Below are positions 40,548-51,749 of a DNA stretch of 64,000 nucleotides, piece after piece. The notes beneath the pieces were generated by a model. It did no database searches, was not told the origin of the DNA, and worked only from the letters and a program-made list of their open reading frames with translations. The DNA lies in contig NZ_JOAP01000030.1 in assembly GCF_000720475.1 (NCBI RefSeq), positions 1-64,000 of the forward strand, in the 5' to 3' direction. Source of the stretch: Streptomyces aureocirculatus. GTDB taxonomy: Bacteria > Actinomycetota > Actinomycetes > Streptomycetales > Streptomycetaceae. The translations under genes and the position numbers were made by a program. Each line of letters starts with the position of its first letter. Within the stretch, counting starts at the first letter, position 1.

Positions 40548-41765
40548 GTGTTGGATGGAGTCATGCCGCTGCCGCTCCCCCGCCGACCGGACGTCGTGGA
40601 CGTCCGCATCTGTGTGGCCAGCCTGCTCAGCGGCCTCGCGCTCTGGGCGCTCGGCCTGCACATGCAACAGGACCGGCCGCTCGGTCACGCCTGGTCGCTG
40701 CTCCCGCTGTTCGCCATGGCGGGCCTGGAGCTGACGCGCCGCACGGCCCCGCGCCCTGCGCTGATCGCGGGCGCGTTCGTGCTGATCGCGGACCAGTTCA
40801 CGACGGGCAACCTGGCGACCGTGGTGATGTTCACGGACCTCGTTTACGCGGCCGTGGTCTACGGCACGCCCGCCGAGGCCCGGCGCATCCCGGTCACCAC
40901 GGGCCTGATCACGGTGGCCGTCACCGTCGGATTCCTGGCCTGGTTCCGGGATCCGGAGGCGATCCTGGTCGGCGCCGTCATCGCCCTGGTGGCGTTCACG
41001 CCCGCCACCACGGGCGTTCTCGTCCGCAACCACCGGGAAGCCGCCGACATGGCCCGGCTGCGCGCCGAGCAGACCGCGCTGCTCGCCGAGGTGGACCGCG
41101 CCCAGGCCGTCACGGCCGAGCGTGCGCGCATGGCGAGGGAACTGCACGACATGGTCGCCAACCACCTGTCGGCGATCGCCATCCACTCCACGGCCGCGCT
41201 CTCCCTCGACGACCCGGGCACGACCAGGAACGCGCTCACCGTCATCCGCGAGAACAGCGTCGAGGGGCTGGCCGAAATGCGTCGCCTCATCGGCATCCTG
41301 CGGGACTCCAGCGGCGACCTGGAGCCGACCGCGGCGCCCACCCTGGACGGCCTCGGCTCCCTCGTCGAGAACGCCCGCACCAACGGCCTCGACGTCCGCC
41401 TCGACGACACCCGCTCCCCGGGCGAGGCACCGCTGCCCGCGCCGGTCGGCCTCGCCGCGTACCGCATCGTCCAGGAGTCCCTCACCAACGCCCTCAAGCA
41501 CGCGTCACCCGGCCGGGTCACGGTGACGCTCACCCGGCGGCCCACGGCCCTGTGCGTCAGCGTGACCAGCCCGTACGGTGACTCGCGCGGGCCGCGCGCG
41601 CCGGGTTCCGGAGCCGGTCTCGTCGGCATGGAGGAACGTGCCGCGCTGCTCGGGGGCACCTTCGCGTCCGGCCCCGAGCCGCACCCCGACCTGCCCGGCA
41701 CGAAAGTCTGGCGGGTCGAGGCCCAACTGCCCGTCGACCCCAAGGACCAAGGAGCCCCCGAATGA
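40548..41765 (+). CDS. NarL-type sensor histidine kinase
   Basis: This 405-residue kinase of the HisKA_3 class has four to five N-terminal membrane helices with little extracellular sequence, then a coiled region (RLRAEQTALLAEVDRAQAVTAERARMARELHDMVANHLSAIAIH) carrying the phospho-His. The HATPase domain includes AAYRIVQESLTNALKHA and GAGLVGMEERAALLGG. I chose the GTG at 40548, which has AGGGAG at good spacing; the ATG at 40563 is an alternative. The stop overlaps the response regulator ATG by 4 bases. Such intramembrane-sensing kinases usually respond to cell-envelope conditions. Confidence 0.9.
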   Translation: MLDGVMPLPLPRRPDVVDVRICVASLLSGLALWALGLHMQQDRPLGHAWSLLPLFAMAGLELTRRTAPRPALIAGAFVLIADQFTTGNLATVVMFTDLVYAAVVYGTPAEARRIPVTTGLITVAVTVGFLAWFRDPEAILVGAVIALVAFTPATTGVLVRNHREAADMARLRAEQTALLAEVDRAQAVTAERARMARELHDMVANHLSAIAIHSTAALSLDDPGTTRNALTVIRENSVEGLAEMRRLIGILRDSSGDLEPTAAPTLDGLGSLVENARTNGLDVRLDDTRSPGEAPLPAPVGLAAYRIVQESLTNALKHASPGRVTVTLTRRPTALCVSVTSPYGDSRGPRAPGSGAGLVGMEERAALLGGTFASGPEPHPDLPGTKVWRVEAQLPVDPKDQGAPE

Positions 41766-42409
41766 TCCGCGTGCTCGTCGCCGAGGACCAGAGCGCCGTG
41801 CGGGCGGGCCTGGTCCTGATCCTGCGCAGCGCGCCCGACATCGAGGTCGTCGGGGAGGCCGCGGACGGTGAGCAGGCCGTGTCCCTGGCCCGCGAGCTGC
41901 GCCCGGACCTGGTCCTCATGGACATACAGATGCCGCGCCTCGACGGCGTCTCCGCGACCCGCCAGGTGGTGGCCGAGAACCTCGCGGACGTACTGGTCCT
42001 GACCACGTTCGACCTGGACGAGTACGTCTTCGGGGCGCTGCGCGCGGGCGCGTCCGGCTTCCTCCTGAAGAACACCGAGGCGCGGGACCTGCTCGAAGCG
42101 GTGCGCACGGTGGCCCGCGGTGAGGGCCTGATCGCACCCGCGGTCACCCGCCGTCTGATCGCCGAGTTCGCCACGCCACGGCCCGTACGGTCCGCGAACG
42201 CCCCCTCCCCCTCCGTCCTCGACGCCCTCACCCGCCGCGAACGCGAGGTCCTCGCCTGTCTGGGCCAGGGCCTGTCCAACGCGGAGATCGCCACCCACCT
42301 GGACATGGCGGAGGCAACCGTCAAGACCCATGTGAGCCGTCTCCTCGGCAAGCTGGAGCTGCGCAGCCGGGTACAGGCGGCCGTCCTCGCCCAGGAACTG
42401 GGTGTGTAG
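41762..42409 (+). CDS. NarL/LuxR-family response regulator
   Basis: This 215-residue regulator has a receiver domain with Asp54 (LVLMDIQMPRLDG), conserved Thr (LVLTTFD) and Lys (FLLKNTEAR). A C-terminal LuxR HTH follows (LTRREREVLACLGQGLSNAEIATHLDMAEATVKTHVSRLLGKL). It is translationally coupled to the kinase. Downstream lies chiC with its own regulated promoter, so no direct link to chitinase control is evident. Confidence 0.94.
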   Translation: MIRVLVAEDQSAVRAGLVLILRSAPDIEVVGEAADGEQAVSLARELRPDLVLMDIQMPRLDGVSATRQVVAENLADVLVLTTFDLDEYVFGALRAGASGFLLKNTEARDLLEAVRTVARGEGLIAPAVTRRLIAEFATPRPVRSANAPSPSVLDALTRREREVLACLGQGLSNAEIATHLDMAEATVKTHVSRLLGKLELRSRVQAAVLAQELGV

Positions 42410-42417
42410 TTCCGCCC

Positions 42418-42511
42418 GTCCGGCGTTTGCGGACGAGCCGGAAGGGCGATCCAAGTCCGTCCGGCGTTCGACGACGAGCCCGCAGGGCGATCAGACGAGC
42501 CCGCAGGGCGA
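42418..42511. repeat. GTCCGGCGTTTG-type dispersed repeats
   Basis: GTCCGGCGTTTGCGGACGAG (42418-42437) and GTCCGGCGTTCGACGACGAG (42459-42478) are each followed by a GCCGGAAGGGCGATC-like tail. The tail unit ACGAGCCCGCAGGGCGATC is then duplicated. A third copy is at 56325-56344 with an inverted partner. The family occurs widely in Streptomyces intergenic DNA, from memory. Confidence 0.75.
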
Positions 42512-42561
42512 TCAACGGCACCCACTCAGGGAACCCCGCCCAAGGCCCAGAGGCCAGTGAA

Positions 42562-42596
42562 AGGTCTTGACCTATGGTCCAGACCTTTCCTACTCT
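42562..42596 (+). promoter_or_regulatory. chiC promoter with chitinase-type direct repeats
   Basis: Two 12-base repeats, AGGTCTTGACCT (42562-42573) and TGGTCCAGACCT (42575-42586), overlap the -35 TTGACC (42567-42572). An 18-base spacer leads to the -10 TACTCT (42591-42596). Direct repeats of this form mark Streptomyces chitinase promoters and resemble DasR sites (core GGTCTAGACC), linking expression to N-acetylglucosamine and chitin. Confidence 0.82.
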
Positions 42597-42698
42597 CACC
42601 TCACTGCGGTGGGTACATGACATGCACACAAAGTGCACAAGGTACTCACGGGCGTCGCAGGGCACCCCCACCCCCGGAACTCGACCGAGGAGCACCCC

Positions 42699-44576
42699 TT
42701 GCGCGTCAGACACAGGCCCAGGCATCGACTGACAGCCGGGCTCACCACTCTGCTGCTCCCCCTCGCCACCCTCGTCGCCATCGGCGGCTCCGCCGAGGCG
42801 GCCCCGGACACCGCCCCGCGCACCGCGCAGACCGCGTCCAAGGCCGCCGCGGGGGCCACCGCCACGTTCACCAAGACCCAGGACTGGGGCTCCGGCTTCG
42901 GGGGCAAGTGGACGATCAAGAACACCGGCACCACCACGCTCAGCTCATGGACCGTCGAGTGGGACTTCCCCGCGGGCACCAAGGTGACGTCCGCCTGGGA
43001 CGCGACCGTCACCAACTCGGGCAACAAGTGGACCGCGAAGAACCTCAGTTGGAACGGCTCGCTGGCCCCCGGCGCCACCGCCTCCTTCGGCTTCAACGGC
43101 TCCGGGCCCGGCTCGCCCTCCAACTGTCTCCTGAACGGCGAGAGCTGTGACGGCGGCGGCCAGCCCGGCGACAGCGCGCCCTCCGCCCCCGGCACCCCGA
43201 CCGCGTCCGGTATCACCGACACCTCGGTGAAACTGGACTGGAAGGCGGCCACGGACGACAAGGGCATCAAGAACTACGACGTCCTGCGCGACGGCGCCAA
43301 GGTCGCGACGGTGACCGGCACCTCGTACGCGGACTCAGGGCTCACCAAGGGCACCGACTACTCGTACAGCGTCCAGGCCCGCGACACCGCGGACCAGACC
43401 GGGCCCGCCAGCGACTCGGTGAAGGTGCGCACCACGGGTGGCGACCAGAACCCCGACCCCGGGGCCAAGGTCAAGATGGGGTACTTCGCCAACTGGGGCG
43501 TCTACCAGCGCAACTACCACGTCAAGAACATCGCGACCTCCGGCTCCGCCGAGAAGATCACGCACATCAACTACGCCTTCGGCAACGTCCAGGGCGGCAA
43601 GTGCACCATCGGTGACAGCTACGCCGACTACGAGAAGGCCTACACCGCCGATCAGTCCGTCGACGGCGTCGCCGACACCTGGGACCAGCCGCTGCGCGGC
43701 AACTTCAACCAACTGCGCAAGCTGAAGGCCAAGTACCCGCACATCAAGATCCTCTACTCCTTCGGCGGCTGGACCTGGTCCGGCGGCTTCACCGACGCCA
43801 TGAAGAACCCCGCGGCGTTCGCGGACTCCTGCTACAAGCTGGTGGAGGACCCGCGCTGGGCCGATGTCTTCGACGGCGTCGACCTGGACTGGGAGTACCC
43901 CAACGCCTGCGGTCTGACCTGCGACAGCTCGGGTCCTGCCGTGATGAAGACGATGGCGCAGGCGTTCCGCAACAGGTTCGGGGCCAGCAACCTGGTGACC
44001 GCGGCCATCACCGCGGACGGCTCCCCCGGCGGCAAGATCGACGCGGCCGACTACGGCGGCGCCTCGCAGTACCTCGACTGGTACAACGTGATGACGTACG
44101 ACTTCTTCGGCGCCTGGGACGCCAAGGGTCCGACGGCACCGCACTCGCCGCTCACCGACTACCCGGGCATCCCCAAGGCGGGCTTCAACTCCGCCGCCGC
44201 GATCAACAAGCTGAAGGCCAAGGGCGTGGCGGCCAAGAAGCTGCTGCTCGGCATCGGCTTCTACGGCCGCGGCTGGACGGGCGTCACCCAGAAGGAGCCG
44301 GGCGGCACCGCGACCGGGGCCGCGCCCGGCACGTTCGAGGCGGGCTTCGAGGACTACAAGGTCCTGAAGAACTCCTGCCCGTCCAACGGCACCGTCGCGG
44401 GCACCGCGTACGCACACTGCGGCAACAACTGGTGGTCGTACGACACCCCGGCGACGATCCGCGCCAAGATGGCCTGGGCGAAGGAGCAGGGTCTCGGCGG
44501 CGCCTTCTTCTGGGAGTTCAGCGGCGACACCACGAACGGCGAGCTGGCGACCGCCATCCATGACGGTCTGAAGTAA
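42699..44576 (+). CDS. chiC: Secreted chitinase: CBM2, FnIII, GH18
   Basis: This is a 625-residue exochitinase/endochitinase-type enzyme. The TTG at 42699 follows GAGGAG and gives an Arg-rich signal peptide cleaved near SAEA-AP. Domains in order are a type-2 carbohydrate-binding module (about 54-145, WTIKNTGTTTLSSWTVEWDF), fibronectin III (about 160-245, PGTPTASGITDTSVKLDW), and GH18 (about 255-625). The GH18 DxxDxDxE motif is FDGVDLDWE with catalytic Glu399. The architecture matches ChiC of S. coelicolor (SCO5376, from memory). An in-frame GTG at 42633 lacks a ribosome site. Confidence 0.94.
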   Translation: MRVRHRPRHRLTAGLTTLLLPLATLVAIGGSAEAAPDTAPRTAQTASKAAAGATATFTKTQDWGSGFGGKWTIKNTGTTTLSSWTVEWDFPAGTKVTSAWDATVTNSGNKWTAKNLSWNGSLAPGATASFGFNGSGPGSPSNCLLNGESCDGGGQPGDSAPSAPGTPTASGITDTSVKLDWKAATDDKGIKNYDVLRDGAKVATVTGTSYADSGLTKGTDYSYSVQARDTADQTGPASDSVKVRTTGGDQNPDPGAKVKMGYFANWGVYQRNYHVKNIATSGSAEKITHINYAFGNVQGGKCTIGDSYADYEKAYTADQSVDGVADTWDQPLRGNFNQLRKLKAKYPHIKILYSFGGWTWSGGFTDAMKNPAAFADSCYKLVEDPRWADVFDGVDLDWEYPNACGLTCDSSGPAVMKTMAQAFRNRFGASNLVTAAITADGSPGGKIDAADYGGASQYLDWYNVMTYDFFGAWDAKGPTAPHSPLTDYPGIPKAGFNSAAAINKLKAKGVAAKKLLLGIGFYGRGWTGVTQKEPGGTATGAAPGTFEAGFEDYKVLKNSCPSNGTVAGTAYAHCGNNWWSYDTPATIRAKMAWAKEQGLGGAFFWEFSGDTTNGELATAIHDGLK

Positions 44577-44607
44577 CTCCGGGCGGCTTCGGCCGCCCAC
44601 CCGGAAC

Positions 44608-44648
44608 GAAGCCGGGGAGACAGGAACGCCCCCTGTCTCCCCGGCTTC
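44608..44648 (+). terminator. Intrinsic terminator of chiC
   Basis: A perfect 17-base-pair stem (44608-44624 with 44632-44648) has a 7-base loop. A smaller GGGCGGC-TTCG-GCCGCCC hairpin lies just before it at 44581-44598. Confidence 0.88.
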
Positions 44649-44651
44649 TTC

Positions 44652-44731
44652 GTGTGTGTCCGGTTTCTCTGTGTGTCCGCTTTCTCTGTGTGTCCGGTTT
44701 CTCTGTGTGTCCGGTTTCTCTGTGTCCGGCT
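44652..44731. repeat. 17-bp CTGTGTGTCCGGTTTCT tandem array
   Basis: Four units occupy 44652-44668, 44669-44685, 44686-44702 and 44703-44719, and a partial fifth runs to 44731. Differences are single bases. It is AT-richer than its surroundings and lies between the chiC terminator and the DUF2550 gene. Confidence 0.88.
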
Positions 44732-44755
44732 GCGGGTCGTGGGGGGGGCTGGGCG

Positions 44756-44773
44756 CGCAGTTCCCCGCGCCCC
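44756..44773. repeat. Third copy of the CGCAGTTCCCCGCGCCCC 18-mer
   Basis: This is identical to 39186-39203 and to the complement of 39090-39107. It is followed by an inverted GGGGCGCC. It is a dispersed Streptomyces intergenic element. Confidence 0.85.
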
Positions 44774-44797
44774 TTGCGGGGCGCCCCTCGGCGGCAG

Positions 44798-45256
44798 CTA
44801 TGCCACGTTCACCCGCTGGCCCGGAGGGGCCGCCTCCAGCCAGGCCAGGAAACCGGTGAGTGCGTCCTCGCTCATCGCCAGTTCGAGGCGGACCCCGCGG
44901 TGCAGACAGCCGAGCACGACGGCGTCGGAGAGGAGGGCGAGCTCCTCCTCGCCGTCGGGCGCCCGCCGGTCGACGACCTCGATCGCCGAGCGTTCCAGGA
45001 CGCGGCGCGGGCGGGGCGCGTAGGAGAAGACACGGAACCACTCGACGCGGTCCCCGTTGTAGCGGGCGACGCCGTAGCCCCAGCCCTTGCCTGAGGCGTC
45101 GGCGCTCTCGCCGGGTTTCGGCGCGTGCCAGCGCAGGCTGCAGTCGAAGGTGCCGCCGGAGCGCTGGATGAGCCGGCGACGCAGTCCGAAGACGAAGAGT
45201 CCCAGCAATACCAGCGCGATCAACACAAGTCCGCACACGAGCGACACGAGGATCAT
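44798..45256 (-). CDS. DUF2550 membrane-anchored protein
   Basis: This 152-residue protein has one N-terminal membrane helix (MILVSLVCGLVLIALVLLGLFVFGLRRR). A cytoplasmic domain follows with GTFDCSLRW, WGYGVARYNGDRVEWFRVFSYAPRPRRVL and a C-terminal helix. This is the DUF2550 family, which lies next to the atp operon in many actinobacteria and has no known function. ATG 45256 sits 9 bases after AGGAGG; a GTG at 45262 would be only 3 bases from it. It is separated from atpC by a large hairpin, so it is probably transcribed separately. Confidence 0.87.
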   Translation of the reverse strand: MILVSLVCGLVLIALVLLGLFVFGLRRRLIQRSGGTFDCSLRWHAPKPGESADASGKGWGYGVARYNGDRVEWFRVFSYAPRPRRVLERSAIEVVDRRAPDGEEELALLSDAVVLGCLHRGVRLELAMSEDALTGFLAWLEAAPPGQRVNVA

Positions 45257-45334
45257 CGGCACCGACCTCCTCGCCTCAACACGACTTCACGAAACGGACC
45301 AAACAACCGCACCCGAAACTGCACCCGCATCGCC

Positions 45335-45382
45335 TCAGCCGCGACCCGGTCCGGAGAGCTCCGGACCTGGCCGCGGCTGAGT
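45335..45382 (-). terminator. Terminator after atpC
   Basis: The outer arms CTCAGCCGCG and CGCGGCTGAG enclose GGTCCGGA-GAGC-TCCGGACC. The structure spans 45335-45382, just downstream of atpC on the minus strand. It likely ends the ATP synthase operon. Confidence 0.82.
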
Positions 45383-45404
45383 CACGTCACGCCACGCGCT
45401 GGGG

Positions 45405-45779
45405 TCAGCGCGCCGCCACCGCACGCAGTCGGACGTCGGCGCGCCGCTCGGCGGAGGCGTCCGCCTCCGACTTGGCACGCTCGAACGCCCGCTCCGCACG
45501 CTGGACGTCGATCTCGTCGGAGAGCTCGGCGATCTCGGCGAGCAGCGACAGCTTGTTGTCGGCGAACGAGATGAATCCGCCGTGCACCGCGGCGACGACG
45601 ATCCCGCCGTCGCTGGTGCGGATGGTCACCGGGCCCGACTCCAGCACACCGAGCAGCGGCTGGTGACCGGGCATGACGCCGATGTCGCCGGACGTGGTGC
45701 GCGCGACGACCAGGGTGGCCTCGCCGGACCAGACACTGCGGTCCGCGGCGACCAGCTCGACATGCAGCTCAGCAGCCAA
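45405..45779 (-). CDS. atpC: ATP synthase epsilon subunit
   Basis: This 124-residue epsilon subunit of the F1 central stalk couples proton flow to rotation and can inhibit ATP hydrolysis. The beta-sandwich domain is clear (ELHVELVAADRSVWSGEATLVVA, GDIGVMPGHQPLLGVLESG), followed by a two-helix C-terminus (EIDVQRAERAFERAKSEADA). The start is TTG 45779 with GAGGAG upstream, giving the usual MAAELHVEL. It is the last gene of the operon, 132 bases after atpD. Confidence 0.95.
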   Translation of the reverse strand: MAAELHVELVAADRSVWSGEATLVVARTTSGDIGVMPGHQPLLGVLESGPVTIRTSDGGIVVAAVHGGFISFADNKLSLLAEIAELSDEIDVQRAERAFERAKSEADASAERRADVRLRAVAAR

Positions 45780-45911
45780 GGGTGGCTCCTCGGGTCACCA
45801 CCCGGCCGTTCAGCCGGGTGTTGGGTCAAATTCTAGTGGGCGTGAGAGGAGGGGCGGGACTCGGTCCCCCGCAAGGGGGTCGTGCCCGCCCCTCCTCATG
45901 AGTCGGGGGAC

Positions 45912-48289
<2,378 letters not shown>

Positions 48290-48309
48290 GAGTCAGGTCC
48301 CTTCCGTCG

Positions 48310-49902
48310 TCACTTGCCGGCAGCGGCAGGAGCGTCCTCGCCGAGAAGCTTCCCGTCCGAGGTCTCGAACTGCTTCTTGAAGTCCGCGATGGCGTCGGCG
48401 ACGGCCGTGAGGGTGTCGTCCGACATCTTGCCGCCCTCCTTGATGGAGGTCATCAGGCCCTGCTCCTTGCGGTGCAGGTAGTCGAGCAGCTCACGCTCGA
48501 AGCGGCGGACGTCGGCGACCGGCACATCGTCCATCTTGCCGGTGGTACCTGCCCACACGGAGACGACCTGGTCCTCGGTCGACATCGGCTGGTACTGCGC
48601 CTGCTTCAGCAGCTCGACCATGCGCTGGCCGCGCTCGAGCTGCGCCTTCGACGCGGCGTCCAGGTCGGAACCGAAGGCGGCGAACGCCTCCAGCTCACGG
48701 AACTGGGCGAGGTCCACGCGCAGTCGGCCCGAGACCTGCTTCATCGCCTTGTGCTGAGCGGAACCACCGACTCGGGACACGGAGATACCGACGTTCAGCG
48801 CGGGGCGCTGACCGGCGTTGAACAGGTCCGACTCCAGGAAGCACTGGCCGTCGGTGATGGAAATGACGTTGGTCGGGATGAACGCCGAGACGTCGTTGGC
48901 CTTCGTCTCGACGATCGGCAGACCGGTCATCGAGCCCGCGCCCATCTCGTCGGAGAGCTTGGCGCAGCGCTCCAGGAGGCGGGAGTGCAGGTAGAAGACG
49001 TCACCGGGGTAGGCCTCGCGCCCCGGCGGGCGGCGGAGCAGCAGGGACACGGCGCGGTAGGCGTCGGCCTGCTTCGAGAGGTCGTCGAAGATGATGAGGA
49101 CGTGCTTGCCCTCGTACATCCACTGCTGGCCGATGGCCGAGCCGGTGTACGGCGCCAGGTACTTGAAGCCGGCCGGGTCGGACGCCGGGGCGGCGACGAT
49201 GGTCGTGTACTCCAGGGCGCCGGCCTCTTCGAGGGCACCACGCACGGAGGCGATGGTCGAGCCCTTCTGGCCGATGGCGACGTAGACGCAGCGAACCTGC
49301 TTCTTCGGGTCGCCGGTGCGCCAGTTGTCGCGCTGGTTGATGATCGTGTCGACGGCCAGGGCGGTCTTGCCGGTCTGGCGGTCGCCGATGACCAACTGAC
49401 GCTGGCCGCGGCCGATCGGGGTCATGGCGTCGACGGCCTTGTAGCCCGTCTCCATCGGCTCGTGCACCGACTTACGGGCCATGACGCCCGGAGCCTGCAG
49501 CTCGAGGGCGCGGCGGCCGGACGTCTCGATCTCGCCGAGGCCGTCGATCGGGTTGCCGAGCGGGTCGACGACGCGGCCGAGGTAGCCCTCGCCCACCGCG
49601 ACCGAGAGGACTTCGCCGGTGCGGTGCACCGACTGGCCCTCCTCGATGCCGCTGAACTCGCCGAGGATGATCGCACCGATCTCGCGCTCTTCCAGGTTCA
49701 GCGCGAGACCAAGGGTCCCGTCCTCGAACTTCAGCAGTTCGTTGGCCATGGCCGAGGGCAGGCCCTCGACCTTCGCGATGCCATCGCCGGCCAGGGTGAC
49801 CGTACCGACCTCCTCGCGCGAGGCCGCGTCCGGCTTGTACGCCTGGACAAAGTTCTCCAGCGCGTCCCGGATCTCCTCCGGCCGGATCGTGAGCTCCGCC
49901 AT
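48310..49902 (-). CDS. atpA: ATP synthase alpha subunit
   Basis: This 530-residue regulatory/catalytic-site subunit has the P-loop GDRQTGKTA near residue 172, [12 protein letters not shown], and the ordered nucleotide-site Arg in [10 protein letters not shown]. The C-terminal extension (about 510-530, [14 protein letters not shown]) is longer than in E. coli. ATG 49902 ([11 protein letters not shown]) follows AGGGA; the open frame further upstream covers a hairpin spacer, not coding sequence. Confidence 0.98.
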   Translation of the reverse strand: MAELTIRPEEIRDALENFVQAYKPDAASREEVGTVTLAGDGIAKVEGLPSAMANELLKFEDGTLGLALNLEEREIGAIILGEFSGIEEGQSVHRTGEVLSVAVGEGYLGRVVDPLGNPIDGLGEIETSGRRALELQAPGVMARKSVHEPMETGYKAVDAMTPIGRGQRQLVIGDRQTGKTALAVDTIINQRDNWRTGDPKKQVRCVYVAIGQKGSTIASVRGALEEAGALEYTTIVAAPASDPAGFKYLAPYTGSAIGQQWMYEGKHVLIIFDDLSKQADAYRAVSLLLRRPPGREAYPGDVFYLHSRLLERCAKLSDEMGAGSMTGLPIVETKANDVSAFIPTNVISITDGQCFLESDLFNAGQRPALNVGISVSRVGGSAQHKAMKQVSGRLRVDLAQFRELEAFAAFGSDLDAASKAQLERGQRMVELLKQAQYQPMSTEDQVVSVWAGTTGKMDDVPVADVRRFERELLDYLHRKEQGLMTSIKEGGKMSDDTLTAVADAIADFKKQFETSDGKLLGEDAPAAAGK

Positions 49903-49931
49903 CTGGGTTCCCTGCTCTCCTTGTTGGGCCC

Positions 49932-49972
49932 GAAGTTTCTTTGGGGGATCTGGGGGCTCCCCCCAGAAACTT
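49932..49972 (-). other. Hairpin in the atpH-atpA spacer
   Basis: AAGTTTCT and AGAAACTT arms enclose a G-run/C-run stem (CTGGGG...CCCCAG) within the 120-base spacer. It may tune the relative amounts of membrane-part and catalytic-part transcripts by RNA processing or attenuation. Confidence 0.55.
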
Positions 49973-50022
49973 TGCATCCTCTGCACGGCCCAACCAGGGC
50001 CGTTGTCCTGCATATTGCGTTA

Positions 50023-50853
50023 CTAGCCCGCCATGCGGCGGTGCGCGTCCTCGATGCGGTCCGCGATGGAGCCGTTGATGACCTCGTCGCCCACCTGCAC
50101 CCTGATCCCGCCGAGGACTTCGGGGTCCACGTCCAGGTTCAGATGCATCTGACGCCCGTAGATCTTCGCGAGCGCCGCACCGAGCCGCTCCTTCTGCTGG
50201 TCCGCGAGCGGCACAGCGGAGGTGACGACGGCGACCATGCGCTGTCGGCGGTCCGCCGCCAGCTTGGCGAGGGACTCGAGGCCCGCTTCCAGGCTACGTC
50301 CACGGGGCGCGGTCACAAGACGCGTGACCAGACGCTCCGTGGCGGCGTCCGCACGCCCGCCGAGCAGGCTGCGCAGCAGCTCGCTCTTGGCGGTGCCGGA
50401 CGCGGCACGGTCGGTGAGCGCCGCGCGCAGCCCGGTGTTCGCGGCCACGATCCGGCCGAACCGGAACAGCTCGTCCTCGACGGTGTCCAGCGCGCCCGAC
50501 TTCTGCGCGGCGGTCAGGTCGGCGAGGTCGGTGAGCTCCTCCAGGGCGTCCACCAGGTCGCGGGACTGCGACCAGCGGGAGCGCACAAGGCCTGCCACCA
50601 GGTCCGCGGTCTCGCCGCCGACCTTGCCGCCGAGCAGCCGCCCGGACAGCTCCGCCTTGGCCTCGCCGGGCTGCGCCGGGTCGGTCAGGACCCGTCGCAG
50701 CGAGACCTCGCGGTGCAGCAGCGCGGTGACCGCGGCAAGATCGTCGGCCAGCAGCTTGGCGTCGACCGCGGTGTTGTCGGTCAGCGCGTCCAGACGCTCA
50801 CGGGCGGCGGCGAGCGCCTCGCGGCTGGCTCCGTGCGCCGTCTGCGCCGTCAT
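50023..50853 (-). CDS. atpH: ATP synthase delta subunit
   Basis: This 276-residue peripheral stalk subunit is much longer than the ~177 residues of E. coli, as usual for Streptomyces. The N-terminal part (SREALAAARERLDALTD) is an added helical segment. The canonical C-terminal OSCP domain includes VTSAVPLADQQKERLGAALAKIYGRQMHLNLDVDPEVLGGIRVQVGDEVI. Its start overlaps the atpF stop by 4 bases. Confidence 0.97.
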   Translation of the reverse strand: MTAQTAHGASREALAAARERLDALTDNTAVDAKLLADDLAAVTALLHREVSLRRVLTDPAQPGEAKAELSGRLLGGKVGGETADLVAGLVRSRWSQSRDLVDALEELTDLADLTAAQKSGALDTVEDELFRFGRIVAANTGLRAALTDRAASGTAKSELLRSLLGGRADAATERLVTRLVTAPRGRSLEAGLESLAKLAADRRQRMVAVVTSAVPLADQQKERLGAALAKIYGRQMHLNLDVDPEVLGGIRVQVGDEVINGSIADRIEDAHRRMAG

Positions 50854-51398
50854 CGAGTGGCCTCTGCCTTCGCGTCGAGCTCGTCGAGGAAGCGGTCGAT
50901 CGTGCGGCTCTGGCGGGCGTGCTCCTCAAGGGATTCACCCACCAGCTTGCCGGCCAGTTCGGTGGCCAACTGGCCCACGTCCTGACGCAGCGACTGCGCG
51001 GCGGCCTTGCGGTCGGCCTCGATCTGGGCGTGGCCTGCGGCGACGATCTCCTCGCGCTGACGCTGGCCCTCGGCCCGCATCTCGGCGATGAGCTGGGCGC
51101 CCTGCTCCTGCGCCTCCTGGCGCAGCCGCGCGGCCTCGTGGCGGGCCTCGGCGAGCTGAGCCTTGTACTGCTCGAGAACGCTCTGGGCCTCGGTCTGAGC
51201 GGCGTCGGCCTTCTCGATACCGCCTTCGATCGCCTCCCGGCGCTCTTCCAGAACCTTGTTGATGTTCGGGATGAGCTTCTTCCAGAAGAAGAAGAAAACG
51301 ATGGCGAAGGCGATGGCGCCGACAAGCAGCTCGGGGCCCGGAGGAATCAGAGGGTTCTGCTTCTCCTCGGCCGCCAGCTGAACCAGGTTGGCGATCAC
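50850..51398 (-). CDS. atpF: ATP synthase b subunit
   Basis: This 182-residue stalk subunit has a single N-terminal membrane helix (LLVGAIAFAIVFFFFWKKLI) and a long Ala/Glu/Arg-rich coiled coil. GTG 51398 is the likely start; an overlapping ATG is followed at once by TGA. It ends inside atpH (ATGA overlap). Confidence 0.97.
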   Translation of the reverse strand: MIANLVQLAAEEKQNPLIPPGPELLVGAIAFAIVFFFFWKKLIPNINKVLEERREAIEGGIEKADAAQTEAQSVLEQYKAQLAEARHEAARLRQEAQEQGAQLIAEMRAEGQRQREEIVAAGHAQIEADRKAAAQSLRQDVGQLATELAGKLVGESLEEHARQSRTIDRFLDELDAKAEATR

Positions 51399-51437
51399 AT
51401 CAGTGCCTTTCGTCGAAAAAGTGTCGGTGCGCAGTAA

Positions 51438-51749
<312 letters not shown>

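Noticed and set aside
42633..42698. Upstream GTG start for chiC
   Set aside because: It has no ribosome site and would put 22 residues before a normal signal peptide; TTG 42699 with GAGGAG fits better.
48472..50985. 837-codon plus-strand ORF opposite atpA and atpH
   Set aside because: The minus strand holds unmistakable ATP synthase genes.
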